A DNA stretch of 64,000 nt, taken from positions 2,108,001 to 2,172,000 of the forward strand of contig JAEVLN010000013.1 of NCBI GenBank assembly GCA_018350325.1, given 5' to 3'. This DNA comes from Globodera rostochiensis. Lineage: Eukaryota > Nematoda > Chromadorea > Rhabditida > Heteroderidae. The notes under the pieces are model-generated. The model was not told the DNA's origin. It saw only the letters and a program-made list of their open reading frames with translations, and did not search any database. The position numbers and the translations under genes were made by a program. Of the stretch, positions 1 through 13,200 are shown piece by piece; position 1 is the stretch's first letter; the number at the start of each line of letters is the position of its first letter.

Positions 1-700
1 GTTTGGTTGGTGCGTCGGTCTCACAAAATGCGGACATATCGGCTAATATATGCTGAAGACTGCCAAGGGAATTCCATTAGGCCATTTAACTGTCCTTTGT
101 TTGGAGGAAGCCGCCCGCCATTTCTTCAAGCAGTTCATACAAAGGGGTGGGTCGAAAGAAATTTTTCGAAATCGAAATTTTTTTATTTCGAAATCGAAAC
201 GAAAGACTTGTCGAAAGTGGAACAAAAATACTCCGTTTTTTAAAAATTTTTTTGCCCTTTAGAAATGACTTTTTTTAATTTAATATATTTTTTCTTGCAT
301 AAAGTGAGGTCAACTGTGGGAGTGGTCCGGCCGCCGGGAAAATTTTTACAAAATCGGCAATTTTGGCTATTTTTGCGCGCATTTTAATAAAAAAAATTTT
401 GAAATTTTATTAAAATGTTCTTTTAATTTGTTAGAAAACTTTTTTAAATCAGGAAATTCCCAAAAATCAAGAAAAAATTAGATGGCCACCCTGTTTCTTG
501 ACCAACATTTTATTTTCTAAGCAATTTTCTTAAAGAATTAGTTAAATTTTCCCGTCCGCGCTTATTGGCATCGGCATCTCCGGGTTCCTTTCCAATGGAT
601 TTATGTCTAAATTTAGTGTAAAGGTTTAAGAAAATGGTAATGACATGGAGAGGATTCGAACCCCCAATCCCCGAATGCCCCCCCCCCCCCCCTCCCCCCT
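1..700. other. Non-coding or unresolved left edge
   Basis: No gene could be supported. All forward frames are partly open at 1-160, so a partial exon running in from the left cannot be excluded, but no frame resembles a known family. Positions 150-300 are rich in TCGAAA/TTTCGA words that also occur near 32930-33040, which suggests a dispersed repeat. Confidence 0.4.
643..680 (-). repeat. tRNA T-arm-like relic (pol III B box)
   Basis: On the minus strand the string GGGGGTTCGAATCCTCT forms a five-pair T-stem (two G-T pairs) around a TTCGAAT loop and matches the pol III B-box consensus GGTTCGANTCC. No A box, anticodon arm or acceptor stem can be built upstream, where there is only a G-run. It is therefore a tRNA-derived fragment, not a tRNA gene. 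Confidence 0.4.
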
Positions 701-708
701 CCCTCCAG

Positions 709-832
709 CTACAACACCGGTATTATCAACGGTGCCATCTCATTCATCGAAGCGGATTTGCAACTGACAACTGAGGGTCTACAACGGCTGGAATAATCAC
801 CGGTTCTCTGCTTATCGGTGCCGCCTTGGTCG
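709..832 (+). pseudogene. Sugar/inositol transporter (MFS) exon with a frameshift
   Basis: A C/T-rich tract ending CTCCAG at 708 leads into an exon reading YNTGIINGAISFIEADLQL, the end of TM1 and the following loop of sugar-porter proteins (usual form GYDTGVISGA). The next segment, GIITGSLLIGAALVG, is TM2 but lies in another frame, so one base is gained or lost near 785-790. A GTATAAAG donor follows at 833. No other transporter exon was found; the adjoining C-rich array may occupy the next intron. It may be a pseudogene or an assembly indel. Confidence 0.5.
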
Positions 833-1322
833 GTATAAAGTGACCTTGATCAACGGATTCTGATTTATTTTTGGTACAGTACAGGTAATGCTCATCTACA
901 GAAAGGCTTTTGGCGAACAAATGTCAATCAGCTTATTCCCCCCTTCCCATATTGCTCCCGCCTTCCAACAGCAGAAGCCATTCCCCCTCCCCAACCCCAC
1001 ATTGGTTTGGAGCCTCGTTGCATATTTTTGGACCACCCTTTGCTAGCTTAACATCACACGGCTTTTCCCTCCCCTCCCCACGTATCCACTCTCTCCGTCC
1101 ACTTTTCATAACTCTATCTCTTCTCTTCCCTTCAGTCTCTCCCTCTTGCTTCCATTCAATTTCTCTCACTCTATCCATTTAGCTTGTTTACCCTCGTCTT
1201 TTCGGAGCACGTGAATAAAATGTGAGTCGTTTGAAAGTAAAAGCTGATTCGATAGCGACAGCTGAATACCCCTCAAAAATTATCTTTAAATGTCATTTTG
1301 CTCTCATTTTCATCGCCTCCCC
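833..1322. other. Gene-free stretch
   Basis: C/T-rich sequence between the transporter exon and the C-rich array. Frames are open only because of composition, and no family or splice-bounded exon was recognised. It could be intron of the transporter. Confidence 0.4.
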
Positions 1323-3565
<2,243 letters not shown>

Positions 3566-3971
3566 CCACAATCCACTCAAAACTTTATTCTACTTTCATC
3601 GTCATCGTTCTCCTTTTCACTGTCAATTGGCTCCTGCCCTCTTTAAACCTCCCATCGCCCATTACCAGTTTCGTATTTCCCAACCCATCGCTTTCCGAGT
3701 GGGGAAATCCCCATTCGGAAAGACTTCCTCGCTTCGTCACTCTTGACAAATCATCTCAACCGTCCCTTTCTATTAGTCTAACTTCGTTCCTTGAACAGCC
3801 TCTCCCCGATGCCCCCCCCCCCTCCTGCACTCCCCCGCCTTTGCTCCCTTTAAATACAAGGCTCACGCCGTCCCTCGCCATGCACATAATAAAACAAACT
3901 GTCCCGCCAGCCGAATCCCTTCATTTTGTTTCTCTGCTCGCTCCGCCTCGCGCTATCAAACTATCAAATTA
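3566..3971. other. Upstream region of the HAD phosphatase gene
   Basis: This 400-bp spacer ends at the ATG of the next gene. It contains a CTTTAAATACAAGG stretch (about 3849-3862) that could serve as an A/T-rich promoter element. No coding exon was recognised. Confidence 0.3.
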
Positions 3972-6900
3972 ATGGCTGGTCAATTGATGACGAAGATAAT
4001 GGTCCGAAGATCAGTTTTGGCTCATCCGACGCTTGGTAAAATGGGTCTAGCAACTACCCTCTGGGGTCTGGCAATTCCCTACCCTCTGGGGTCTGGCAAT
4101 TCCCTACCCTCTGGGGTCTGGCAATTCCCTACCCTCTGGGGTCTGACAATTCCCTACCCTCTGGGGTCTGGCAATTCCCTACCCTCTGGGGTCTGGCAAT
4201 TCCCTACCCTCTGGGGTCTGGCAATTCCCTACCCTCTGGGGTCTGGCAATTCCCTACCCTCTGGGGTCTGGCAATTCCCTACCCTCTGGGGTCTGGCAAT
4301 TCCCTACCCTCTGGGGTCTGGCAATTCCCTACCCTCTGGGGTCTGGCAATTCCCTACCCTCTGGGGTCTGGCAATTCCCTACCCTCTGGGGTCTGGCAAT
4401 TCCCTACCCTCTGGGGTCTGGCAATTCCCTACCCTCTGGGGTCTGGCAATTCCCTAACCCTCTGGGGTCTGGCATTCCCTACCCTCTGGGGTCTGGCAAT
4501 TCCCTACCCTCTGGGGTCTGGCAATTCCCTACCTCTGGGGTCTGGCAATTCCTACCCTCTGGGGTCTGGCAATTCCCTACCCTCTGGGGTCTGCAATTCC
4601 CTACCCTCTGGGGTCTGGCAATTCCCTACCCTCTGGGGTCTGGCAATTCCCACCCTCTGGGGTCTGCAATTCCCTACCCTCTGGGGTCTGGCAATTCCCT
4701 ACCCTCTGGGGTCTGGCAATTCCCTACCCTCTGGGGTCTGGCAATTCCCTACCCTCTGGGGGCTGGCAATTTCCTACCCTCTGGGGTCTGGCAATTCCCT
4801 AACCCTCTGGGGCTGGGCAATTCCCTACCCCTGGGGTCTGGCAATTCCCTACCCTCTGGGGTCTGGCAATTCCCTACCCTCTGGGGTCTGCAATTCCCTA
4901 CCCTCTGGGGTCTGGCAATTCCCTACCCTCTGGGGTCTGGCAATTCCCACCCTCTGGGGTCTGGCAATTCCCTACCCTCTGGGGTCTGGCAATTCCCTAC
5001 CCTCTGGGTCTGGCAATTCCCTACCCTCTGGGTCTGGCAATTCCCTACCCTCTGGGGTCTGGCAATCCCTACCCTCTGGGGTCTGGCAATTCCCTACCCT
5101 CTGGGGTCTGGCAATTCCCTACCCTTGGGGTCTGGCAATTCCCTACCCTCTGGGGTCTGGCAATTCCCTACCCTCTGGGGTCTGCAATTCCCTACCCTCT
5201 GGGGTCTGGCAATTCCCTACCCTCTGGGGTCTGGCAATTCCTACCTCTGGGGTCTGGCAATTCCCTACCCTCTGGGGTCTGGCAATTCCCTACCCTCTGG
5301 GGCTGGCAATTCCCTACCCTCTGGGGTCTGGCAATTCCCTACCCTCTGGGGTCTGGCAATTCCTACCCTCTGGGTCTGGCAATTCCCTACCCTCTGGGGT
5401 CTGGCAATTCCCTACCCTCTGGGTCTGGCAATTCCCTACCCTCTGGGGTCTGGCAATTCCCTACCCTCTGGGGTCTGGCATTCCCTACCCTCTGGGGTCT
5501 GGCAATTCCCTACCCTCTGGGGTCTGGCAATTCCCTACCTCTGGGGTCTGGCAATTCCCTACCCTCTGGGGTCTGGCAATTCCTACCCTCTGGGGTCGGC
5601 AATTCCCTACCCTCTGGGGTCTGGCAATTCCCTACCCTCTGGGTCTGGCAATTCCCACCCTCTGGGGGTCTGGCAATTCCCTACCCTCTGGGGTCTGGCA
5701 ATTCCCTACCCTCTGGGTCTGGCAATTCCCTACCCTCTGGGGTCTGGCAATTCCCTACCCTCTGGGGTCTGGCATTCCCTACCCTCTGGGGTCTGGCAAT
5801 TCCCTACCCTCTGGGGTCTGGCAATTCCCTACCTCTGGGGTCTGGCAATTCCCTACCCTCTGGGTCTGGCAATTCCCTAACCCTCTGGGGTCGGCAATTC
5901 CCTACCCTCTGGGGTCTGGCAATTCCCTACCCTCTGGGGTCTGGCAATTCCTACCCTCTGGGGTCTGGCAATTCCCTACCCTCTGGGGTCTGGCAATTCC
6001 CTACCCTCTGGGTCTGGCAATTCCCTACCCTCTGGGGTCTGGCAATTCCCTACCCTCTGGGGTCTGGCATTCCCTACCCTCTGGGGTCTGGCAATTCCCT
6101 ACCCTCTGGGGTCTGGCAATTCCCTACCTCTGGGGTCTGGCAATTCCCTACCCTCTGGGTCTGGCAATTCCCTACCCTCTGGGGTCTGCAATTCCCTACC
6201 CTCTGGGGTCTGGCAATTCCCTACCCTCTGGGGTCTGGCAATTCCCACCTCTGGGGTCTGGCAATTCCCTACCCTCTGGGGTCTGGCAATTCCCTACCCT
6301 CTGGGGTCTGGCAATTCCCTACCCTCTGGGGTCTGGCAATTCCCTACCCTCTGGGGTCTGGCAATTCCCTACCCTCTGGGGTCTGGCAATTCCCTACCCT
6401 CTGGGGTCTGGCAATTCCCTACCCTCTGGGGTCTGGCAATTCCCTACCCTCTGGGGTCTGGCAATTCCCTACCCTCTGGGGTCTGGCAATTCCCTACCCT
6501 CTGGGGTCTGGCAATTCCCTACCCTCTGGGGTCTGGCAATTCCCTACCCTCTGGGGTCTGGCAATTCCCTACCCTCTGGGGTCTGGCAATTCCCTACCCT
6601 CTGGGGTCTGGCAATTCCCTACCCTCTGGGGTCTGGCAATTCCCTACCCTCTGGGGTCTGGCAATTCCCTACCCTCTGGGGTCTGGCAATTCCCTACCCT
6701 CTGGGGTCTGGCAATTCCCTACCCTCTGGGGTCTGGCAATTCCCTACCCTCTGGGGTCTGGCAATTCCCTACCCTCTGGGGTCTGGCAATTCCCTACCCT
6801 CTGGGGGGTCTGGCAATTCCCTACCTCTGGGGTCTGGCAATTCCCTACCCTCTGGGGTCTGGCAATTCCCTACCCTCTGGGGTCTGGCAATTCCCTACCC

Positions 6901-9426
6901 TCTGGGGTCTGGCAATTCCCTACCCTCTGGGGTCTGGCAATTCCCTACCCTCTGGGGTCTGGCAATTCCCTACCCTCTGGGGTCTGGCAATTCCCTACCC
7001 TCTGGGGTCTGGCAATTCCCTACCCTCTGGGGTCTGGCAATTCCCTACCCTCTGGGGTCTGGCAATTCCCTACCCTCTGGGGTCTGGCAATTCCCTACCC
7101 TCTGGGGTCTGGCAATTCCCTACCCTCTGGGGTCTGGCAATTCCCTACCCTCTGGGGTCTGGCAATTCCCTACCCTCTGGGGTCTGGCAATTCCCTACCC
7201 TCTGGGGTCTGGCAATTCCCTACCCTCTGGGGTCTGGCAATTCCCTACCCTCTGGGGTCTGGCAATTCCCTACCCTCTGGGGTCTGGCAATTCCCTACCC
7301 TCTGGGGTCTGGCAATTCCCTACCCTCTGGGGTCTGGCAATTCCCTACCCTCTGGGGTCTGGCAATTCCCTACCCTCTGGGGTCTGGCAATTCCCTACCC
7401 TCTGGGGTCTGGCAATTCCCTACCCTCTGGGGTCTGGCAATTCCCTACCCTCTGGGGTCTGGCAATTCCCTACCCTCTGGGGTCTGGCAATTCCCTACCC
7501 TCTGGGGTCTGGCAATTCCCTACCCTCTGGGGTCTGGCAATTCCCTACCCTCTGGGGTCTGGCAATTCCCTACCCTCTGGGGTCTGGCAATTCCCTACCC
7601 TCTGGGGTCTGGCAATTCCCTACCCTCTGGGGTCTGGCAATTCCCTACCCTCTGGGGTCTGGCAATTCCCTACCCTCTGGGGTCTGGCAATTCCCTACCC
7701 TCTGGGGTCTGGCAATTCCCTACCCTCTGGGGTCTGGCAATTCCCTACCCTCTGGGGTCTGGCAATTCCCTACCCTCTGGGGTCTGGCAATTCCCTACCC
7801 TCTGGGGTCTGGCAATTCCCTACCCTCTGGGGTCTGGCAATTCCCTACCCTCTGGGGTCTGGCAATTCCCTACCCTCTGGGGTCTGGCAATTCCCTACCC
7901 TCTGGGGTCTGGCAATTCCCTACCCTCTGGGGTCTGGCAATTCCCTACCCTCTGGGGTCTGGCAATTCCCTACCCTCTGGGGTCTGGCAATTCCCTACCC
8001 TCTGGGGTCTGGCAATTCCCTACCCTCTGGGGTCTGGCAATTCCCTACCCTCTGGGGTCTGGCAATTCCCTACCCTCTGGGGTCTGGCAATTCCCTACCC
8101 TCTGGGGTCTGGCAATTCCCTACCCTCTGGGGTCTGGCAATTCCCTACCCTCTGGGGTCTGGCAATTCCCTACCCTCTGGGGTCTGGCAATTCCCTACCC
8201 TCTGGGGTCTGGCAATTCCCTACCCTCTGGGGTCTGGCAATTCCCTACCCTCTGGGGTCTGGCAATTCCCTACCCTCTGGGGTCTGCCCCACTCATAACA
8301 AACGCTTTCAACAGCACTGATCAGTGCCTCTCCTCACCCGCGTGTTCTCCAACGCTCCAAATACGCTTCCAATGCACGGGTTATCGAATCTGATTCTTCT
8401 TCCCATTCCGCAACGTTCCGTTACGGGCCATCGTCTAAGACAACTTTGCGTGTCCGGCGTTCGAACCACCATCGGCCTCAGCTGGTCATCTTCGATAAGG
8501 ACGGTACTCTGATCTGTTTCCATTCTCTGTGGGTTCCGTGGGTGCGAAGTTTTGCTGAAAAGTGAGAAGTGGGAACAATTGGATAACACAACAAAAATTG
8601 GTTACTTTCAGAGTGGAGGAGGCCGGCATTGTTGGCATTGCCTCAAAGGTATACCACGCGCTCGGCTTCTGTCCCATCCTCAAAAAGGTCGTTCGTCCTA
8701 TTCGAGTAAGCAGCCTAAAGTCTGGCGACCGATTCAGGTCAAACGAGGTCTTCTTGCCGAGGGAACAATGCGACAAATCCGCGACCGAGTCGTCAACTTG
8801 TTGGTTCAGCACGGTCTTGACAGGGACGAGGCGATGAGCGTTGTGGCGAAGGCCATCCACGGCTCTTCGGCAATTCCGTTCGCGGAACGAACGGTGCGCC
8901 AATTACACGATTTGGAAGCACTGTTCGCGAAGCTGAAGGAACGTGGCATTAAGGTAAGAAACGGACTCTTGGCGCCGCTAATTCGTAGATTGCCATATGT
9001 ACTGCGGACAGTCGAGTGGGGACAATGCGCGTGTTGAGGACTCTAAGGGTGGAAGAGCTTGTGGATTTGGTCGTTTGCGGGGACGACAAAGGCTCGGTGC
9101 CAAAGCCGCACCCAAACAATGCGTTGTTCATCTGCCGTCAGCTGGGGGTGCAGCCGAAGGTCGGCTAACTTTGCAGGTATCCCTTTAGCCTAATCGCCGA
9201 CTTTCTCAAGGATGCGATGGTTATCGGCGACACTCCAGCCGACCTGGGCATGGGCCGTTCTGCCAAGCTCGGCTCAATTGTCGGTGTTCTGTCGGGGATA
9301 GGGGAACAGAAGGAGTTGGCTTCGGAGGCGGACCATTTGGTGCGGCGGCAAATGTTTTATTTGGTCGGTCACTTTCGTTCTCCACAGGTGGAGCATGTGG
9401 GCGAACTTCTTCCGCTGATTGGCTGA
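3972..9426 (+). CDS. HAD-superfamily phosphatase (phosphoglycolate-phosphatase-like)
   Basis: Six exons: 3972-4035, 8315-8561, 8612-8687, 8738-8953, 8989-9159, 9211-9426; 329 aa, all phases consistent. HAD motifs are in order: motif I FDKDGTL (nucleophile D82, acid/base D84), motif II Thr206 in ICTADS, motif III Lys240 in VPKPHP, and motif IV GDTPAD at 264-269. About 120 residues between motifs I and II fit a C1 cap. Residues 1-75 are rich in Arg and Ser and poor in acids, as in a mitochondrial presequence (inference). Such enzymes hydrolyse small phosphomonoesters; the substrate cannot be read from sequence. Exon 1 is the least certain part: it rests on an ATG, a good GTAAAA donor and phase match with exon 2, across an intron filled by the 25-bp array. 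Intron 4 is only 35 nt. Confidence 0.8.
4048..8286 (+). repeat. 25-bp minisatellite filling intron 1 of the HAD gene
   Basis: About 170 head-to-tail copies of a 25-bp unit, CCCTACCCTCTGGGG followed by TCTGGCAATT. As 25 is not a multiple of three, a 75-nt cycle translates as a 25-aa repeat in forward frames; the ORFs at 3972-4457 and 5125-5880 are therefore mostly artefacts. Copies are near-perfect at 4050-4450 and 6250-8286 but carry many 1-2 nt deletions between about 4450 and 6250. Confidence 0.95.
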
Positions 9427-10222
9427 TTGTTGAGGCGCGAAGCTTTGAATTGCCGCGGCATTGAACGTTATGAACGAACGGATTGCGTCAATTCACATTG
9501 GAATTTCTCTCGGTGTTGCCACGGTCGGGGGTCAATTTGGCACCGGCAAGTTTGAAACGTTATAACTTTTTGCTTATTTGACCAAATCAAAGAATCTTGG
9601 TACTATTCGGACGCGATATGTCTGTAGATACTATATAGAAAAGAGCTAACGATTCGACTTAAACAAAAGAAGTTATGACCAGCGCGACAAGTTGGCACAA
9701 AAAAGAGAGATTTTTGCACTTTTTAAGCTATAACTTTTTTGTGGAAAGACGAATCGGTTAGCTTTCGTACTGAGAGCATCAGAATGATATCGATTTTGTT
9801 TGATTTGCTTTTCTAGGCACTAAGTTATGACTGGCCGCGCCAAAACGGCCGACGCCAAACTGTCCGGATCCGATGTGCCATGACGTCCACCCCCTCCCCT
9901 CCCGTTCCCCTCGCCTCCTCTCACATTGTTTCCAACCGACATTCCAAATGGCATTTTTTGCCTCCAGTCCGAGCTTATCCAATCAATCAACCAACGATGT
10001 TAGCTGCGTAATATGTAAACTGTTGAGCAAAAACAATGGAATATATATAATTTTATGTTGGAGAAACGCTCCGGAGTAAAGCAAAATTTAAAAAATCCAT
10101 TCGGCCAACGATTCTAAATTTCAGATTTGCCAATTCCTTAACAAAAAATAAACTTTAAACGGTAGATCAAATTATCTCTGAACTACTCAAAACCATATCT
10201 TATTGGGTCCTTTGGGTATTGG
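9427..10222. other. Intergenic spacer with a diverged foldback-family copy
   Basis: No gene seen. Positions about 9520-9850 (GTTATAACTTTTTGC, then CAAATCAAAGAATCTTGGTA) are a diverged relative of one arm of the foldback element at 27038-27352, including the shared GATTCGACTTAAACAAA string. The remainder is A/T-rich or C/T-rich. Confidence 0.5.
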
Positions 10223-13200
10223 AAACGAATGCCTGAATTCGGACCTTTTTTGGCTTGGGTGGGATTCGGACCTTTTTTGGCTTGGGTGGGATTCGGACGG
10301 GTGGGATTCGGACCTTTTTTGGCTTGGGTGGGATTCGGCCCTTTTTTGGCTTGGGTGGTATTCGGACCTTTTTTGACTTGGGTGGGATTCGGACCTTTTT
10401 TGGCTTGGGTGGGATTCGGACCTTTTTTGGCTTGGGTGGGATTCGGACCTTTTTTGGCTTGGGTAGGATTCGGACGGGTGGGATTCGGACGGGTGGGATT
10501 CGGACGGGTGGGATTCGGAACTTTTTTGGCTTGGGTAGGATTCGGACGGGTGGGATTCGGACGGGTGGGATTCGGACGGGTGGGATTCGGACCTTTTTTG
10601 GCTTGGGTAGGATTCGGACGGGTGGGATTCGGACGGGTGGGATTCGGACGGGTGGGATTCGGACCTTTTTTGGCTTGGGGTGGGATCGGACTTTTTGGTT
10701 GACGGGTGGGATTCGGACCTTTTTGGCTTTGGGTGGGATCGGACTGGGGATTCGGACCTTTTTTGGCTTGGGTGGGATTCGGACGGGGTGGATTCGGACG
10801 GGTGGATTCGGACCTTTTTTGGCTTGGGTGGGATTCGGACCTTTTTTGGCTTGGGTGGGATTGGACCTTTTGGCTTGGGGATTTCGACGGGTGGATTCGG
10901 ACGGGTGGGATTCGGACCTTTTTGGCTTGGGTGGATTCGGACGGGGGGATTCGGACCTTTTTGGCTTGGGTGGATTCGGACTTTTTGGCTTGGGTGGGAT
11001 CGACGGGTGGGATTCGGACTTTTTTGGCTTGGGTGGGATCGGACCTTTTTGGCTTGGGTGGATTCGGACGGGGGGGATTCGGACCTTTTTTGGCTTGGTG
11101 GGATTCGGCACCTTTTTTGGCTTGGGTGGATTCGGACGGTGGGATTGGCGGACGGGTGGACCTTTTGGCTGGGTGGGATTCGGACCTTTTTTGGCTGGGT
11201 GGGATTCGGGATTCGCTGGGTGGGATTCGGACTTTTTTGGCTGGGTGGGATTCGGACGGTGGGATTCGGACCTTTTTGGCTTGGGTGGGATTCGGACGGG
11301 TGGGATTCGGACTGGGTGGGATTCGGACGGGGGATCGGACCTTTTTGGCTTGGGTGGTGGAGTGGGATTCGGACCTTTTTGGCTTGGGTGGGATCGGACG
11401 GTGGGATTCGGACTTTGGTTGGGTGGATTCGGACGGTGGGATTCGGACGGGTGGATTCGGACGGTGGGATTCGGGGGTGGGATTCGGACCTTTTTTGGCT
11501 TGGGTGGGATTCGGACGGGTGGGATTCGGACGGGTGGGATTCGGACCTTTTTTGGCTTGGGTGGGATTCGGACGGGTGGGATTCGGACCTTTTTTGGCTT
11601 GGGTGGGATTCGGACGGGTGGGATTCGGACCTTTTTTGGCTTGGGTGGGATTCGGACCTTTTTTGGCTTGGGTGGGATTCGGACCTTTATTGGTTGGGTG
11701 GATTCGGACGGGTGGGATTCGGACCTTTTTTGGCTTGGGTGGATTCGGACTTTTTGGGTGGGATTCGGACCTTTTTTGGCTTGGGTGGGATTCGGACCTT
11801 TTTGGCTTGGGGGGATTCGGACCTTTTTGGCTTGGGTGGGATTCGGACTTTGGCGGGTGGGATTCGGACCTTTTGGCTTGGGTGGATTCGGACCTTTTTG
11901 GCTTGGGTGGATTCGGACTTTTTGGCTTGGTGGGATTCGGACTTTGGGTTGGGGGTGGGATTCGGACCTTTTTGGCTTGGTTGGGATTGGACCTTTTTTG
12001 GCTTGGGTGGGATTCGGACGGGTGGGATTCGGACTTGGGTGGGATTCGACTGGGATTCGGACTGGGTGGGATTCGGACTTTGGCTTGGTGGGATTCGGAC
12101 CTTTTTGCTTGGTGGGATTCGGACGGGGGATCGGACCTTTATTGGCTTGGGTGGATTCGGACGGGGGGATTCGGACCTTTTTTTGGCTTGGGTGGGATTC
12201 GGACCTTTATTGGTGGTGGGATTCGACTTGGTTGGGTGGGATTCGGACCTTTTTTGGCTTGGGTGGGATTCGGACCTTTATTGCTTGGGTGGGTGGATTC
12301 GGACCTTTTTTGGCTTGGGTGGGATTCGGACGGGTGGGATTCGACCTTTTTGGCTTGGGTGGGATTCGGACCTTTGGATTGGCGGGTGGGATTCGGACCT
12401 TTTGGCTTGGGTGGGATTCGGACGGGTGGGATTCGGACCTTTTTGGTTGGGTGGGATTGGCGGGTGGATTGGGGGTGGGATTCGGACCTTTTTTGGCTTG
12501 GGTGGGATTCGGACCTTTTTGGCTTGGGTGGGATTCGGACCTTTATTTGGCTTGGGTGGGATTCGGACGGGTGGGATTGGACCTTTTTTGGCTTGGGTGG
12601 GATTCGGACCTGGGTTCGGAGGGTGGATTCGGACTTGGGGTGGGATTCGGACGGGTGGGATTCGGACCTTTATTGGCTTGGGTGGGATTCGGACGGGGAT
12701 TCGGATTTTTTGGCTTGGGTAGGATTCGGACGGTGGATGACGGACCTTTTTTGGGTTGGGGTGGGATTCGGGACGGGTGGGATTCGGACCTTTTTGGGCT
12801 TGGTGGGATTCGGAGGTGGGATTCGGACCTTTTTGGCTTGGGTGGGATTCGACGGTGGGAATTCGACGGTGGGTTCGACGGGTGGATTCGGACGGGTGGT
12901 ATTCGACGGGTTGTGGATTCGGACGGGTGGATCGGACGGGTGTGGGATTCGGACGGGTGGGATTGCGGGACGGGTGGGATCGGACGGGTTTATTCGACGG
13001 GTTGGATTCGGACCTTTTTTGCTGGGTTGGATTCTGCCTGGTGGTAATTCGGACGAGGTGGGATTCGACGGTTGGATTCGGAACCTTTTTTTGGCTTGGG
13101 TGGGATTTCACGGGTGGATTTCGCTTGACGGGTGTGGATTCGGGACGGGTGGGATGCGGACTGGTGGGTTCTGACGGGTGGGAATTCGGACCTTTTTTGG

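Noticed and set aside
643..690. Functional tRNA gene
   Set aside because: Only a T-arm/B box is present; no acceptor stem, D-arm or anticodon arm.
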